Counted from the stretch's first letter, positions 15,037-23,271 are shown. The stretch is DNA of 43,199 bases from Alphaproteobacteria bacterium (GCA_016764775.1 JAESRE010000002.1:1-43199); one strand, 5' to 3'. Made by a program: numbers and translations. The notes: generated by a model from the letters alone, not told the origin.

Positions 15037-15050
15037 TACAATAATTGTAT
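15036..15050 (+). promoter_or_regulatory. Palindromic operator of parDE
   Basis: ATACAAT (15036-15042) and ATTGTAT (15044-15050) form a perfect 15-bp palindrome, 35 bp upstream of parD. It starts at the last base of the preceding stop codon. A TACAAT -10-like element (15037-15042) overlaps it, so ParD binding would block the promoter. Confidence 0.5.
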
Positions 15051-15085
15051 TATTTATGCTTTAAAACTGTTTTGTGGAGGTAAAA

Positions 15086-15346
15086 ATGCCCAATATTGAT
15101 TTAGGTGATCCTTATGAATCCTACGTCAAAGGTTTAATTGGATCAGGATTATACAGCACTTATGCCGAAGTGGTTAAGGATGCTTTACGCCTTCACATGA
15201 ATAATGAAACACCTTCAAAGCAAATGGCTTTTATTCATAGCGCCATTTTGGAAGGGGAGGCCGATATTCAAGCCGGTCGCACGAAAAAATATTCGCCCAA
15301 GATGCTCGATAGTATGACAGAGGACGTTTTGAAAGAAGATGTCTGA
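15086..15346 (+). CDS. parD: ParD-family antitoxin
   Basis: 86 aa from ATG 15086, which has a GGAGG ribosome site; an in-frame GTG at 15074 is less likely. The N-terminal ribbon-helix-helix (GDPYESYVKGLIGSGLYSTYAEVVKDALRLH) is the classic ParD/CopG DNA-binding fold. The C-terminal tail (~45-86) is the flexible region that wraps and neutralises the toxin. It overlaps parE by 8 nt, the usual coupling. It likely represses its own promoter through the 15036-15050 palindrome. Confidence 0.88.
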   Translation: MPNIDLGDPYESYVKGLIGSGLYSTYAEVVKDALRLHMNNETPSKQMAFIHSAILEGEADIQAGRTKKYSPKMLDSMTEDVLKEDV

Positions 15347-15647
15347 AAACTACCAAATCGAATTTTCTGCGCGCGCAGAAAAAGAGTTCAAATCCATTCA
15401 GCGATACACGCTCAAGACCTATGGTGAAAAGCAGGTCTGGATTTATACAGGGATGCTGAAAGAAGCTTTACGAAAACTCGAAGAAAACCCGAAATTATAT
15501 GGCCATGTGCGCCCCGATATTCCCCAGATCTATCGAGCTTACAAAATTGGCGAACACAGTCTGATTTATCGTATCGAAGACCAAACTGTTTATTTGATAG
15601 CGATATTACATGGCAGCATGGATTTCACCTCTCAACTCAAAACCTAG
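15339..15647 (+). CDS. parE: ParE-family toxin
   Basis: 102 aa, RelE/ParE fold: ARAEKEFKSIQRYTLKTYGEKQ at the N-terminal helical hairpin and YRAYKIGEHSLIYRIEDQTVYLIAILH as the beta-sheet core, with the family's C-terminal LHG-type motif (ILHGSMDF). ParE toxins poison DNA gyrase. Paired with ParD, it would kill cells that lose the plasmid. In-frame after its TAG stop there is a further 30-codon open stretch, described separately. Confidence 0.88.
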   Translation: MSENYQIEFSARAEKEFKSIQRYTLKTYGEKQVWIYTGMLKEALRKLEENPKLYGHVRPDIPQIYRAYKIGEHSLIYRIEDQTVYLIAILHGSMDFTSQLKT

Positions 15648-15737
15648 CTTTTTACTGTTCTCAATAATACTGACGATTCTCCTTATGAAGAATCATCGAC
15701 CAAACAGCCTTATGCCTTTCAAGATTGGGCAATTTAA
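15648..15737 (+). pseudogene. Short open stretch after parE, possible gene remnant
   Basis: In the parE frame, the 29 codons after the TAG are open to TAA 15735-15737 and read as a plausible protein end (SPYEESSTKQPYAFQDWAI). There is no start codon or ribosome site. It may be the tail of a gene displaced by the toxin-antitoxin module, or chance. Confidence 0.2.
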
Positions 15738-15739
15738 CT

Positions 15740-15820
15740 GACCTGCCTTCGCCTATGCTTCAAGAATAAATTTCCCCTTTATCGCAAGCGATAAATTCCT
15801 CGCGGTAACAAATTTATTCT
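15740..15820 (+). ncRNA. Structured leader D upstream of DUF736 gene (diverged analogue of A-C)
   Basis: A perfect 11-bp stem AGAATAAATTT (15763-15773) with AAATTTATTCT (15810-15820) encloses CCCC and a perfect hairpin TTTATCG-CAAG-CGATAAA (15778-15795). Upstream, GACCT (15740-15744) and CCTTCG (15746-15751) recall the 5' side of A-C. The interior sequence is otherwise different, so common origin is uncertain. It lies 90 nt upstream of the DUF736 start. Confidence 0.45.
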
Positions 15821-15910
15821 GTGACGCGTCGAAGCCGGCCAGTGAATTTTATGCCATCAGAAAGGGCAATAAGGTGTTGCTCTGGTGATAATCAACAAAA
15901 GGAAAATACA

Positions 15911-16216
15911 ATGTCAATTATAGCAAATATGAAAAAACAAGAGAATGGAAGTTTTGAAGGGAAATTGAAAACAGCGACCTTAAATTTGCATCTCAAATTA
16001 CAGCCCATCGGTGATGCTGAGGCCAATGATAACAAGCCTGATTTCAGAGCCAAAATCGGAAGCTTCGAAGCAGGTGCAGGGTGGAATAAGATTAGCGATA
16101 ATCAAAATTCATATATCTCCGTTCAGATTGATGCGCCAGAATTCCCAAATCCGATTTACGCCAATCTGGTTCAAAAAGACGACCAGTATATTTTGATCTG
16201 GTCCCGCCAAAACTAA
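15911..16216 (+). CDS. DUF736 family protein
   Basis: 101 aa from ATG 15911, chosen for the AAGGAAAA site upstream; the longer frame from 15821 runs through the structured leader. Family blocks are clear: GSFEGKLKTATLNLHLKL, KPDFRAKIG, AGWNKIS, YISVQIDAPEFPNPIYANL and ILIWSR. DUF736 proteins are small beta-rich cytosolic proteins found almost only on alphaproteobacterial plasmids and ICEs near transfer genes; their role is unknown. A strong terminator follows directly. Confidence 0.85.
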   Translation: MSIIANMKKQENGSFEGKLKTATLNLHLKLQPIGDAEANDNKPDFRAKIGSFEAGAGWNKISDNQNSYISVQIDAPEFPNPIYANLVQKDDQYILIWSRQN

Positions 16217-16224
16217 CTCAAATT

Positions 16225-16254
16225 AGCCCCGCAATTAGCGGGGCTTTTTCTTGT
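16225..16254 (+). terminator. Rho-independent terminator after DUF736 gene
   Basis: AGCCCCGC (16225-16232) pairs perfectly with GCGGGGCT (16238-16245) over a 5-nt loop, followed by TTTTCTTGTT. Confidence 0.85.
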
Positions 16255-16553
16255 TCGAAATGCGCTCTTGTCGGAAATGATGAGGGTGTTTTTTGTGCTT
16301 TGAATTTACAGCAATGAACAGCTTGGAGACAGGGTAAAGCGATAGCGGATAGGGCAGAGTTTGTATGAGATAGTGAAGAGGGGTTGTTAGATATAAGATT
16401 AATACAAGATAAAAGATATAAATTAGATTTATATGAACTTATTGTTATTATTGTGTAATTTGCACGTTTATAAGTCTTGTAATAAAGTAAAATAAATTGT
16501 ATAGTAGGGAGGTGTAAAACTGCGTTTTTGCGTGGATTAGAAGAGAAGAATTA
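16255..16553. other. Candidate oriT region and relaxase promoter
   Basis: This AT-rich non-coding stretch lies directly upstream of the relaxase, where origins of transfer normally sit. It contains ATATAAAT-TAG-ATTTATAT (16416-16434), an 8-bp hairpin, with a direct repeat AGATATAA at 16389-16396 and 16414-16421. No known nic sequence could be recognised, so the oriT call is positional only. A good promoter is present: TTGTAA (16477-16482), 17-bp spacer, TATAGT (16500-16505). It is followed by an unusually strong ribosome site (AGGGAGGTG, 16506-16514) that is 40 nt away from the relaxase ATG. Confidence 0.4.
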
Positions 16554-18605
16554 ATGTTTTTAGATCGGATCAGGGCTGAGAATTTTACGGGGAGCGATGG
16601 CGTTTCCCGGCCATTGATCGTGACCAGAGATAGCCCCAGAAAAGCGTTCTTTAAAAAGCTCAATCGTCATGGCGAAGTGAAGTCGGGCGCAAAGAAAATT
16701 AAACGAAGATCGGGATTGATGCGCGGTAATTCATTTGCAGGTTTGGCATCAGCGCAGCGCGTGGTCGTGAAAATCAATCCGGTAAAGAACAAGACCAAAG
16801 GCGTTGGATCGGGTGCCAATTCAGGCGGTCAAAATCTTTATCATCACATTCATTACATCAGCAGAAACAGGGCAGGGGAGGATGGTGAAAAAGCCATCCT
16901 GTTTGATGCTAAAAACGAGGGATTGGAGCGTCAAGATTTTTTCGAGTTATGCAAAAATGATCGTCACCATTTTCGGATGATCATCTCGCCGGAGCGGGGC
17001 AATGAGATCGAAGATTTTAGAGGCTATGTTCGGGAGGTCATGAAGCGTGTCGAGGGTGATCTCAAGACCAAACTCTCATGGGTGGCGGCTGTTCATTATG
17101 ATACTGATGATGTTCATGCGCATGTGATCATTCGGGGCAAAGATGCGCGCGGTGAGGATCTGGTGATCGGGCGCGATTATATCGCATTTGGCATTCGCGC
17201 AAGAGCGCAAGAGATTGCAACCGAGTTATTGGGCGAGCGCTCAATCGAAGACATTCAAAAAGGATTGGAGAAGGAAGTGGACGCGCTGCGGGTCACATCT
17301 TTAGACCGTTTTATTGAAAAGCAGGTTGGCGAAGATCATACCATTGATGTCCGCAAAGAAAACAACTTCGGCAAATCAGCGCATTATGAGTCTGTTTTGA
17401 AAGGGCGTTTGCGCTATCTGGCCTCAAGCGGTATGGCTATCGAAAATCCTCCGGGCGTTTATACATTGAAAGAAGGATATAGAGATGTCTTGGCCAGTAT
17501 TGCCACGCGCAATGATGTCATTAAAAAGCTGTATGAGCGTGTTGAGGGCTTGGATGATCTGGAAGTCTATTCCTTAAAGGCCGGACAGGGGCAGGTCATT
17601 GAGGGGCGCGTTTTAGATAAAGGGCCAGCCGATGAGCTTACAGACAAGAAATACATTGTTGTTGAAGCTCTCTCTGGCGGAAAGCATTACGTGCCAGTTG
17701 GCGAAGCCTTTAATTATGAAGAGGTGAATAAGCGCGGTTTAGTGCGTGTGCGGCCATTTGATCAATCAACCGGCAAGGCCGATCATAATATCGCGCTGAT
17801 TGCAGGGCAGAATGAAGGCATTTACGATATTGAGAAACACCGCGCCTATATCGCAAAAGAGCAATCTTACATTGATGAGGACGTTCGAGAGCCTTACTTA
17901 CAATCCCATATCAAGCGGATTGAGACATTAGTTGCAAATGATGCGGCTACGGAATTAGGGCAGGGGCGTTATCAAATCCCTGATGATGTGATTGAAAAGG
18001 GCAAAGAAATCTCTGCCAAAATCAATGAGCGCGAGAAAAAGCGGTTCTATCCAAAGCTTGATATTCTCTCATCCCATGCGCCGGAAGATATGGTGGATGC
18101 GAAAAAGAAAACCTGGCTGGATAAAGAACTTTATAAGAGAAGCAAAGGAGATCGCAGTATTACCGATCAATCTTTAGAAACTGCGCTTCAAAAACGTCAG
18201 CAATGGCTTGTCGATAATAAGTTCGCAATGATTCAGTCTAACGGCGACTTTGCTATGAAAAAATCAGCGATGCGCGATCTCAGCGTCATGGAAGTCCATG
18301 AAGAGGGTAAGTTCCTGGCCACAAAAGCCGGTCTCACCTTCAACGATCATAAAGTCTCATCCGATCAAGCTTATACCTATCTTGGTTATACAGAGCTTGA
18401 GACAGGAAAATGGGCGGTTGCGATGCGCGGGAAAGAGTTGCAAATGGCGCGGATTGATAAAGCCCCTGATGTTGAAAAAGGACAAAAGGTTGAATTTAAC
18501 GAAATCGAGCGCGGACTATTCGAAATGCGCGCCGCCGAACAACAAAAACAACAAGAACAACAATCCTCACGCGGGCGTGATGATGATAATGAAATGGAGC
18601 TATAA
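16554..18605 (+). CDS. Conjugative relaxase (VirD2-like, DUF3363 type)
   Basis: 683 aa. The metal-binding motif HYDTDDVHAHV (181-191) is the three-His relaxase motif III, preceded by FRMIISPERG. LYHHIHYISR (95-104) offers the candidate nucleophilic tyrosines. The middle and C-terminal parts match the DUF3363 extension of VirD2-group relaxases. The enzyme nicks oriT, remains attached to the 5' end and is led to the VirD4 coupling protein. The C-terminus is a Gln/Glu-rich low-complexity tail (KQQEQQSSRGRDDD), possibly the secretion signal. The next gene begins 2 nt after its stop, so they form a relaxosome operon. Start ATG 16554 has a GAAGAGAAG site upstream. Confidence 0.88.
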   Translation: MFLDRIRAENFTGSDGVSRPLIVTRDSPRKAFFKKLNRHGEVKSGAKKIKRRSGLMRGNSFAGLASAQRVVVKINPVKNKTKGVGSGANSGGQNLYHHIHYISRNRAGEDGEKAILFDAKNEGLERQDFFELCKNDRHHFRMIISPERGNEIEDFRGYVREVMKRVEGDLKTKLSWVAAVHYDTDDVHAHVIIRGKDARGEDLVIGRDYIAFGIRARAQEIATELLGERSIEDIQKGLEKEVDALRVTSLDRFIEKQVGEDHTIDVRKENNFGKSAHYESVLKGRLRYLASSGMAIENPPGVYTLKEGYRDVLASIATRNDVIKKLYERVEGLDDLEVYSLKAGQGQVIEGRVLDKGPADELTDKKYIVVEALSGGKHYVPVGEAFNYEEVNKRGLVRVRPFDQSTGKADHNIALIAGQNEGIYDIEKHRAYIAKEQSYIDEDVREPYLQSHIKRIETLVANDAATELGQGRYQIPDDVIEKGKEISAKINEREKKRFYPKLDILSSHAPEDMVDAKKKTWLDKELYKRSKGDRSITDQSLETALQKRQQWLVDNKFAMIQSNGDFAMKKSAMRDLSVMEVHEEGKFLATKAGLTFNDHKVSSDQAYTYLGYTELETGKWAVAMRGKELQMARIDKAPDVEKGQKVEFNEIERGLFEMRAAEQQKQQEQQSSRGRDDDNEMEL

Positions 18606-18607
18606 GC

Positions 18608-19027
18608 ATGGCCAAAACCAAACGGGTACAAAAGACAGTTTATTTTGACGCGGAAGTCTGGGAAGCTTTGGAAAAGCAGATGAAAATTTCTCATAATCCC
18701 AATGTCTCTGCGATCGTGAATGATGGGCTTCGCTATGCAATGTTTCCCGAACACCGTAATGACCGTGATGCCGATCTGGTGAAGCTCTATAACCAGTTTT
18801 CAGCGTCTTTGGCGATGCACCGCAAGAAAACAGCGCGTGATCTGGCCTTCATGCAAGAGCTTATCTTAAAGTTCAGCCATGAGTTTTTTATGCATCACCC
18901 GTCCATTCCAGAAGATAATAAAGCCCCGAGAGAAGCGGAAGCCAATGCGCGGCTTGATGCTTTCATGGAAAATATTGTGCGTAATATGTCAGAATTAAAG
19001 CCTCTATCGGATCGTGAAGAGGTGTAA
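18608..19027 (+). CDS. Ribbon-helix-helix relaxosome accessory protein
   Basis: 139 aa. The N-terminal ~45 residues (RVQKTVYFDAEVWEALEKQM, PNVSAIVNDGLRYAM) give the beta-helix-helix pattern of CopG/MobC-like DNA-binding proteins. The remainder is helical and charged with no other domain. The start lies 2 nt after the relaxase stop, so it is translated with the relaxase and probably binds oriT to help nicking, or represses the operon. The precise subfamily was not identified. Confidence 0.65.
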   Translation: MAKTKRVQKTVYFDAEVWEALEKQMKISHNPNVSAIVNDGLRYAMFPEHRNDRDADLVKLYNQFSASLAMHRKKTARDLAFMQELILKFSHEFFMHHPSIPEDNKAPREAEANARLDAFMENIVRNMSELKPLSDREEV

Positions 19028-19030
19028 TTC

Positions 19031-19330
19031 ATGGCATATAGACGCGTCGGCAATGATTTTATGGATGAAGAGGAATATGAATTCCACGCGATCGGCATGT
19101 GGAGTTTCTGGGTCTTTATCCTAGTAGCTCTCTTTACCGGCTACAATATTCAGGATTTTATTCCAGATGAATGGCCAAAATGGGCGCGGTTTGCATCAAC
19201 CATTATTCCCGCAGTCATTGTTGGCGGTATTCTTGGCGCTCTTGGCATATTCATTCGAATCGCGTTTTTCTTTGCGCTCACCTGGGGTGTGATAGGTCTT
19301 GTTCTGTATTGGATTTGGCAGAGTATTTAG
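19031..19330 (+). CDS. Small inner-membrane protein, unknown function
   Basis: 99 aa with three predicted membrane spans: WSFWVFILVALFTGY (~24-40), ASTIIPAVIVGGILGALGIF (~55-75) and IAFFFALTWGVIGLVLYWIW (~77-96). The N-terminus is short and acidic. It starts 3 nt after the ribbon-helix-helix gene, so it is the third gene of the relaxase operon. Small membrane proteins in this position may help with coupling or entry exclusion, but I cannot name a family. Confidence 0.65.
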   Translation: MAYRRVGNDFMDEEEYEFHAIGMWSFWVFILVALFTGYNIQDFIPDEWPKWARFASTIIPAVIVGGILGALGIFIRIAFFFALTWGVIGLVLYWIWQSI

Positions 19331-19407
19331 CCGATTTTGCTTGCCCTATCCCTTGTAAAAAAGTTTCCGAACATCATTTTTAAAGGTTTTAGATGTAGAA
19401 ACTTTAT

Positions 19408-19489
19408 TTGATATTTCTTGTAAGTGATACTATAATATCTATATAAATATATAAAACAAGAGTTGCAGATATAATGGTATCACTTACAA
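19408..19489 (+). promoter_or_regulatory. hipBA promoter with widely spaced 13-bp operator arms
   Basis: Near-consensus promoter TTGATA (19408-19413), 17-bp spacer, TATAAT (19431-19436). Perfect inverted arms TTGTAAGTGATAC (19418-19430) and GTATCACTTACAA (19477-19489) flank the -10 and start region. The second arm begins right after the hipB ATG and lies in its coding sequence. Confidence 0.75.
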
Positions 19490-19782
19490 CACCAGCAAAA
19501 GCGCAAAAAAAGCTCGCAGAGCAAGCGCGGGCACGGCGCCTGCAAATGGAATTGACGCAAGAAGGTCTGGCAGAGCGCTCAGGTGTTGCATTGCCAACGC
19601 TTCGCAAGTTCGAACGCACGGGCGTTCTATCCTTGGAATCATTTCTTAAACTTCACATGGTGCTTGGCGGATTGGAAGATATCCTTAAAGCTACGCAAAT
19701 CAAAGAAGAGAGCTTTTCATCCATTGATGAGGTACTGAAGTCAGATAATGTACCAACACGCAAGAGAGGGACACGCAAATGA
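19474..19782 (+). CDS. hipB: HipB-like XRE antitoxin
   Basis: 102 aa. A helix-turn-helix of the Cro/CI type spans ~14-65 (LAEQARARRLQMELTQEGLAERSGVALPTLRKFERTG). The C-terminal tail is short, basic and flexible (TRKRGTRK). The ATG is not preceded by a clear ribosome site, and codons 2-5 form part of an operator arm. It overlaps the toxin gene by 4 nt (ATGA). HipB neutralises HipA and, with it, represses the operon. Confidence 0.82.
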   Translation: MVSLTTPAKAQKKLAEQARARRLQMELTQEGLAERSGVALPTLRKFERTGVLSLESFLKLHMVLGGLEDILKATQIKEESFSSIDEVLKSDNVPTRKRGTRK

Positions 19783-21023
19783 AGAACTATCTCTCCGCAA
19801 CAGAAGTAAAGGTCGGCATTAATTTTGGTGAAGGTGTTCAGACAGTAGGCAGATTGGCTGTGCGGGAGCACAAGATTTATTTTGAATATGATAGCGCCTT
19901 TATAAAAAGCGGCATAGAGATATCACCGCTACGCTTGCCTTTACGATCAGGTGTTCAAAGTTTTGATCATGACCTTTTTGAAGGCTTGCCCGGTGTATTT
20001 AACGACAGCTTGCCTGATGGTTGGGGACGGTTATTGTTTGATCGTTTTATAAGATCACAGGGAATATTGCCCTCAGATATAACACCGCTTGATCGTTTGG
20101 CACATGTGGGATTACATGCTCTTGGCGCACTTGTGTTTGAACCTGATCACAGCGCAGATGATACACAAGGCGATATAAACCTTGATAACCTTGCCTCGCA
20201 AGCGCAAGAGGTTTTGGACGGAACGTCGGATGACGTATTGGCGGAACTCATAGCCTTAAACGGATCTTCAGCGGGCGCAAGGCCAAAAGCGCTAATCGGT
20301 GTAAACGAGAAACGGGATCATATTATTCATGGAGTACATGATTTACCCGCAGGTTATGCACCATGGATGGTTAAATTCCCGAATAGTCAAGATGGGCTAG
20401 ACGCCGGTGCAATCGAATATGTATATGCATTGATGGCAAAAGAGGCTGGCATTACCATGCCGGATGTCCATCTTTTTCAAGCAGAGCGCAGCGCAGGTTA
20501 TTTTGCGATTAAGCGCTTTGATCGTGATGGTGACAAACGATACCACATGCACACGGCTTGCGGATTGTTGCATTCAGATTTCCGTACACCATCCCTTGAT
20601 TACGAAGATTTGTTAGCGCTAACAGGGATGCTGACCCGCGATGTACGAGAGGTGGAAAAGCTCTATCAAATGGCCGTGTTTAACGTGCTGGCTCATAACC
20701 GTGACGATCATTCCAAAAATTTCAGTTATTTGATGGATAGCCAAGGGGGATGGAAACTTTCCCCTGCCTATGACCTCACATTCTCATCTGGCCCACGCGG
20801 CGAACAAAGCATGATGGTTATGGGTGAAGGTAAAAACCCTGATACAAGCCATCTGTTAAAGCTGGCAGATGAAGCGAAAATCAAAAAAGACCGTGCGCTT
20901 GAGATTATTGAGAGCACAAAATCTAGCCTGTCCAAATGGCCAGAGCTTGCAAAGCAATATGGCGTTAGTGATATGAACATTAAGCTGATACAAAGCAGAA
21001 TATCGCAGGTGGCCGGAGAATAA
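19779..21023 (+). CDS. hipA: HipA-family serine/threonine kinase toxin
   Basis: 414 aa, full length for the family. The N-terminal subdomain has LFEGLPGVFNDSLPDGWG. A Gly/Ser loop GSSAGARPKA lies near 162-171. The catalytic segment NRDDHSKNF near 305-313 carries the conserved Asp and Asn, and SPAYDLT provides the metal-binding Asp. HipA kinases slow growth by phosphorylating targets such as tRNA synthetases. All visible key residues are present, so it is probably active. It is coupled to hipB by a 4-nt overlap. Confidence 0.88.
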   Translation: MKNYLSATEVKVGINFGEGVQTVGRLAVREHKIYFEYDSAFIKSGIEISPLRLPLRSGVQSFDHDLFEGLPGVFNDSLPDGWGRLLFDRFIRSQGILPSDITPLDRLAHVGLHALGALVFEPDHSADDTQGDINLDNLASQAQEVLDGTSDDVLAELIALNGSSAGARPKALIGVNEKRDHIIHGVHDLPAGYAPWMVKFPNSQDGLDAGAIEYVYALMAKEAGITMPDVHLFQAERSAGYFAIKRFDRDGDKRYHMHTACGLLHSDFRTPSLDYEDLLALTGMLTRDVREVEKLYQMAVFNVLAHNRDDHSKNFSYLMDSQGGWKLSPAYDLTFSSGPRGEQSMMVMGEGKNPDTSHLLKLADEAKIKKDRALEIIESTKSSLSKWPELAKQYGVSDMNIKLIQSRISQVAGE

Positions 21024-21084
21024 AATAAGCGCATATTTTAATGTTACAAATTCAAGCAATTGAATTACTTATAGGAATGAAAAA

Positions 21085-21447
21085 ATGAGCATTAAACCGA
21101 TTAAAAATGAGCATGATTATGAAGCAGCGCTTAAGCGTATTGAAGAGTTGTTCGATGCTACGCAGAATACGGCTGAAGGTGATGAGCTTGAAGAGCTGAT
21201 CACTTTGGTATCTGCTTATGAAGATGCTCACTACAATCTTGATGTTCCAGACAAGATTGAAGCCATCAAACACACTATGGAAGCCAGGGGCTTAAGAAAG
21301 AGCCAAAAAATGCGCGAAGTAAGCGAGAGCATTATTAAAGGTATGGAAGAAGCTGTTGGCTTCGCAAAAGGCGAAAAAACGGGATCTGTTGTTCATAGTG
21401 CAGATGAAAACAGTGTCCGCAATGCTCCGGTGAAGAAAAGTGATTAA
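21085..21447 (+). CDS. HigA-like antitoxin lacking its DNA-binding domain (possible chimera)
   Basis: 120 aa. Residues 1-72 match the N-terminal part of the HigA-type XRE antitoxins of the COG5499 kind (IKNEHDYEAALKRIEEL, EGDELEELITLVSAYED, PDKIEAIKHTMEARGL). Where the HTH should begin, the sequence switches to REVSESIIKGMEEAVGFAKGEKTGSVVH, which resembles the N-terminus of a different class of XRE antitoxin, and then ends. No HTH is present and no toxin gene is adjacent. It has a plausible ribosome site (TAGGAATG). It may be a decayed fusion or an orphan antitoxin fragment that still neutralises a toxin. It converges on virD4 with a 9-nt gap. Confidence 0.6.
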   Translation: MSIKPIKNEHDYEAALKRIEELFDATQNTAEGDELEELITLVSAYEDAHYNLDVPDKIEAIKHTMEARGLRKSQKMREVSESIIKGMEEAVGFAKGEKTGSVVHSADENSVRNAPVKKSD

Positions 21448-21456
21448 GGCATAGAC

Positions 21457-23271
21457 TTATTCGAGATCGTCGGACAATAAGTCCAATATTTCGTCTTTCG
21501 AATCTTCATCTTCATGATCAGGAATTGTATCAGAGACATTTTCCTGCTTTTTCGCAAACATATCGCTTTGATTAGGGTCTTTGGCTTTTTGCGCCTTTTT
21601 TTCTTCTTCGGTTGGAATATTAAATTTTGGAATATCATTTTCCATGATGTTCAATTTTGGCACAATCGGCGCAGGAACATCGCGGGATTTAAAATTCTTA
21701 TCGCTAAAATACTTAAGCTTATTAGCCTTTATGGGAGAGGAAGACTCCACCAATATAATTTGCTGATTATCTGGAAAGTCGCGCATTTCATGTTTTTCGA
21801 TCAGAGGTCGGCCACGTTGCGAGACGTTATCCATGGGCGCTTCATAGCGCATGGATTTTTTCTTTGATCTGGAAGTCACTTCAACGGTATGCTGGCCACA
21901 GCTTTCAGAGACATATTGTGCTGTTGCCAGATCATTTGTAGCAAAGAATACCTGATGGGCGCAGCAAGACAGAATACCGTTCCGTTTTTCACGGCCATAA
22001 GTCACGTCAAGCCAATTTAAAGACTGCACCACAGCCATAACCCGCACATTATAGCCAGCCAGAAGTGTGAATGCAGTTGTCATGGAATCTATGCGGCCTA
22101 ACATATGAAACTCATCGAGCAGCATTAAAACTTTATGCGGCTCATCTTCTCCTGGCTCTTTCATCGAGAGCTTGGTGATGATTTGTTCAAAAAAAATACG
22201 GAGCAGGGGCGTAAGGGTTTCAATCTGGCCTGTTAGAACGCCCACATAGATAGAGAGTTTTTTACGGCGTAAATCCTCAATTCTAAAATCTGTTTCCGAT
22301 GTGGCGGCATCAATCAGAGGGTTATCCCACAAATTTATGGCCTGATTAAGAGAAGATTTTACACCGGAGCGCTCTTTGGCAGCCTTATTTGCAAAATTCA
22401 TCAGGGATTTTTTGACTGTTGATGTCAATTCAGGGTGGGTTTGCACAATATGCCGGCAAACATCGCCCAAATCAGCTTCAGTTCCCAAAAGCCTGTTAAT
22501 TGCCCCTATTGTGGAAGGCATGGTCTTATTATTCATCACATAAAGCGCAAGGCCCACAAAAAGGGCGCGGGCCTCAGACGCCCATATCGGGTCACTTTTG
22601 GGAGGGTCTTGTATCAGGATTTTGGCAATGACTTGTAAATCACTGACGCATTGATGCGGGTCTTTGCTCACAGCATCAAGGGGATTATAGCGGTGCGAGA
22701 GACCATGCTCATCCATTGGCGACCACATGAAGACGTCATGACCATGCTCTTTTCTAAAACCGGCGGTTTTTCTATAGTTTTCATGCTTTACATCAAAGCA
22801 AATGATTGATCCCGGCCAGTTTAAGAGATTAGGAACAACAATCCCGACGCCTTTACCCGATCTGGTAGGCGCTACAATAATACAATGCGTGGGATGATCG
22901 CTGATGAGATACTGGTTTTTGAATTTGCCCAGGATCACGCCTGTTTTGGCAAAGAGCCGCGCTTTTGTGATTTCTCTTAAAGTTGCCCAGTGCGCTTTTC
23001 CGAAGATATCTTTACCCTTGAAGGCCGTGTCATAAATTTGACCGCCAATAAATATGAGGGCAAGAGCTGGGGCGCCAAAAGCTACAAACAGGCGCGATCC
23101 TGTCTGCTCGTCAATCTCATTTCCAAAGGTAAGCCAGATGGAGAGAGGATTTGCCAGTTCCAAAGGTTGTTTTGAGAGCAGGAAAAACATAAGTGAGGCG
23201 GCGTATGAATATAGAATAAGGCCAAAGATTCCGCCAAAACCATAGAGATATTTCATGTTTGTATCGCTCAT
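21457..23271 (-). CDS. virD4: VirD4/TraG type IV coupling protein
   Basis: 604 aa. Two N-terminal membrane segments (~10-32 and ~65-80) anchor it. Walker A APTRSGKGVG lies near residue 130, Walker B VLMLLDEFHMLG near 375, and ATNDLATAQYVS in the C-terminal part is typical of TraG/VirD4. It links the relaxase-DNA complex to the VirB channel. It is the last gene of the minus-strand vir operon and overlaps virB11 by 4 nt. The C-terminal tail is acidic. Confidence 0.92.
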   Translation of the reverse strand: MSDTNMKYLYGFGGIFGLILYSYAASLMFFLLSKQPLELANPLSIWLTFGNEIDEQTGSRLFVAFGAPALALIFIGGQIYDTAFKGKDIFGKAHWATLREITKARLFAKTGVILGKFKNQYLISDHPTHCIIVAPTRSGKGVGIVVPNLLNWPGSIICFDVKHENYRKTAGFRKEHGHDVFMWSPMDEHGLSHRYNPLDAVSKDPHQCVSDLQVIAKILIQDPPKSDPIWASEARALFVGLALYVMNNKTMPSTIGAINRLLGTEADLGDVCRHIVQTHPELTSTVKKSLMNFANKAAKERSGVKSSLNQAINLWDNPLIDAATSETDFRIEDLRRKKLSIYVGVLTGQIETLTPLLRIFFEQIITKLSMKEPGEDEPHKVLMLLDEFHMLGRIDSMTTAFTLLAGYNVRVMAVVQSLNWLDVTYGREKRNGILSCCAHQVFFATNDLATAQYVSESCGQHTVEVTSRSKKKSMRYEAPMDNVSQRGRPLIEKHEMRDFPDNQQIILVESSSPIKANKLKYFSDKNFKSRDVPAPIVPKLNIMENDIPKFNIPTEEEKKAQKAKDPNQSDMFAKKQENVSDTIPDHEDEDSKDEILDLLSDDLE

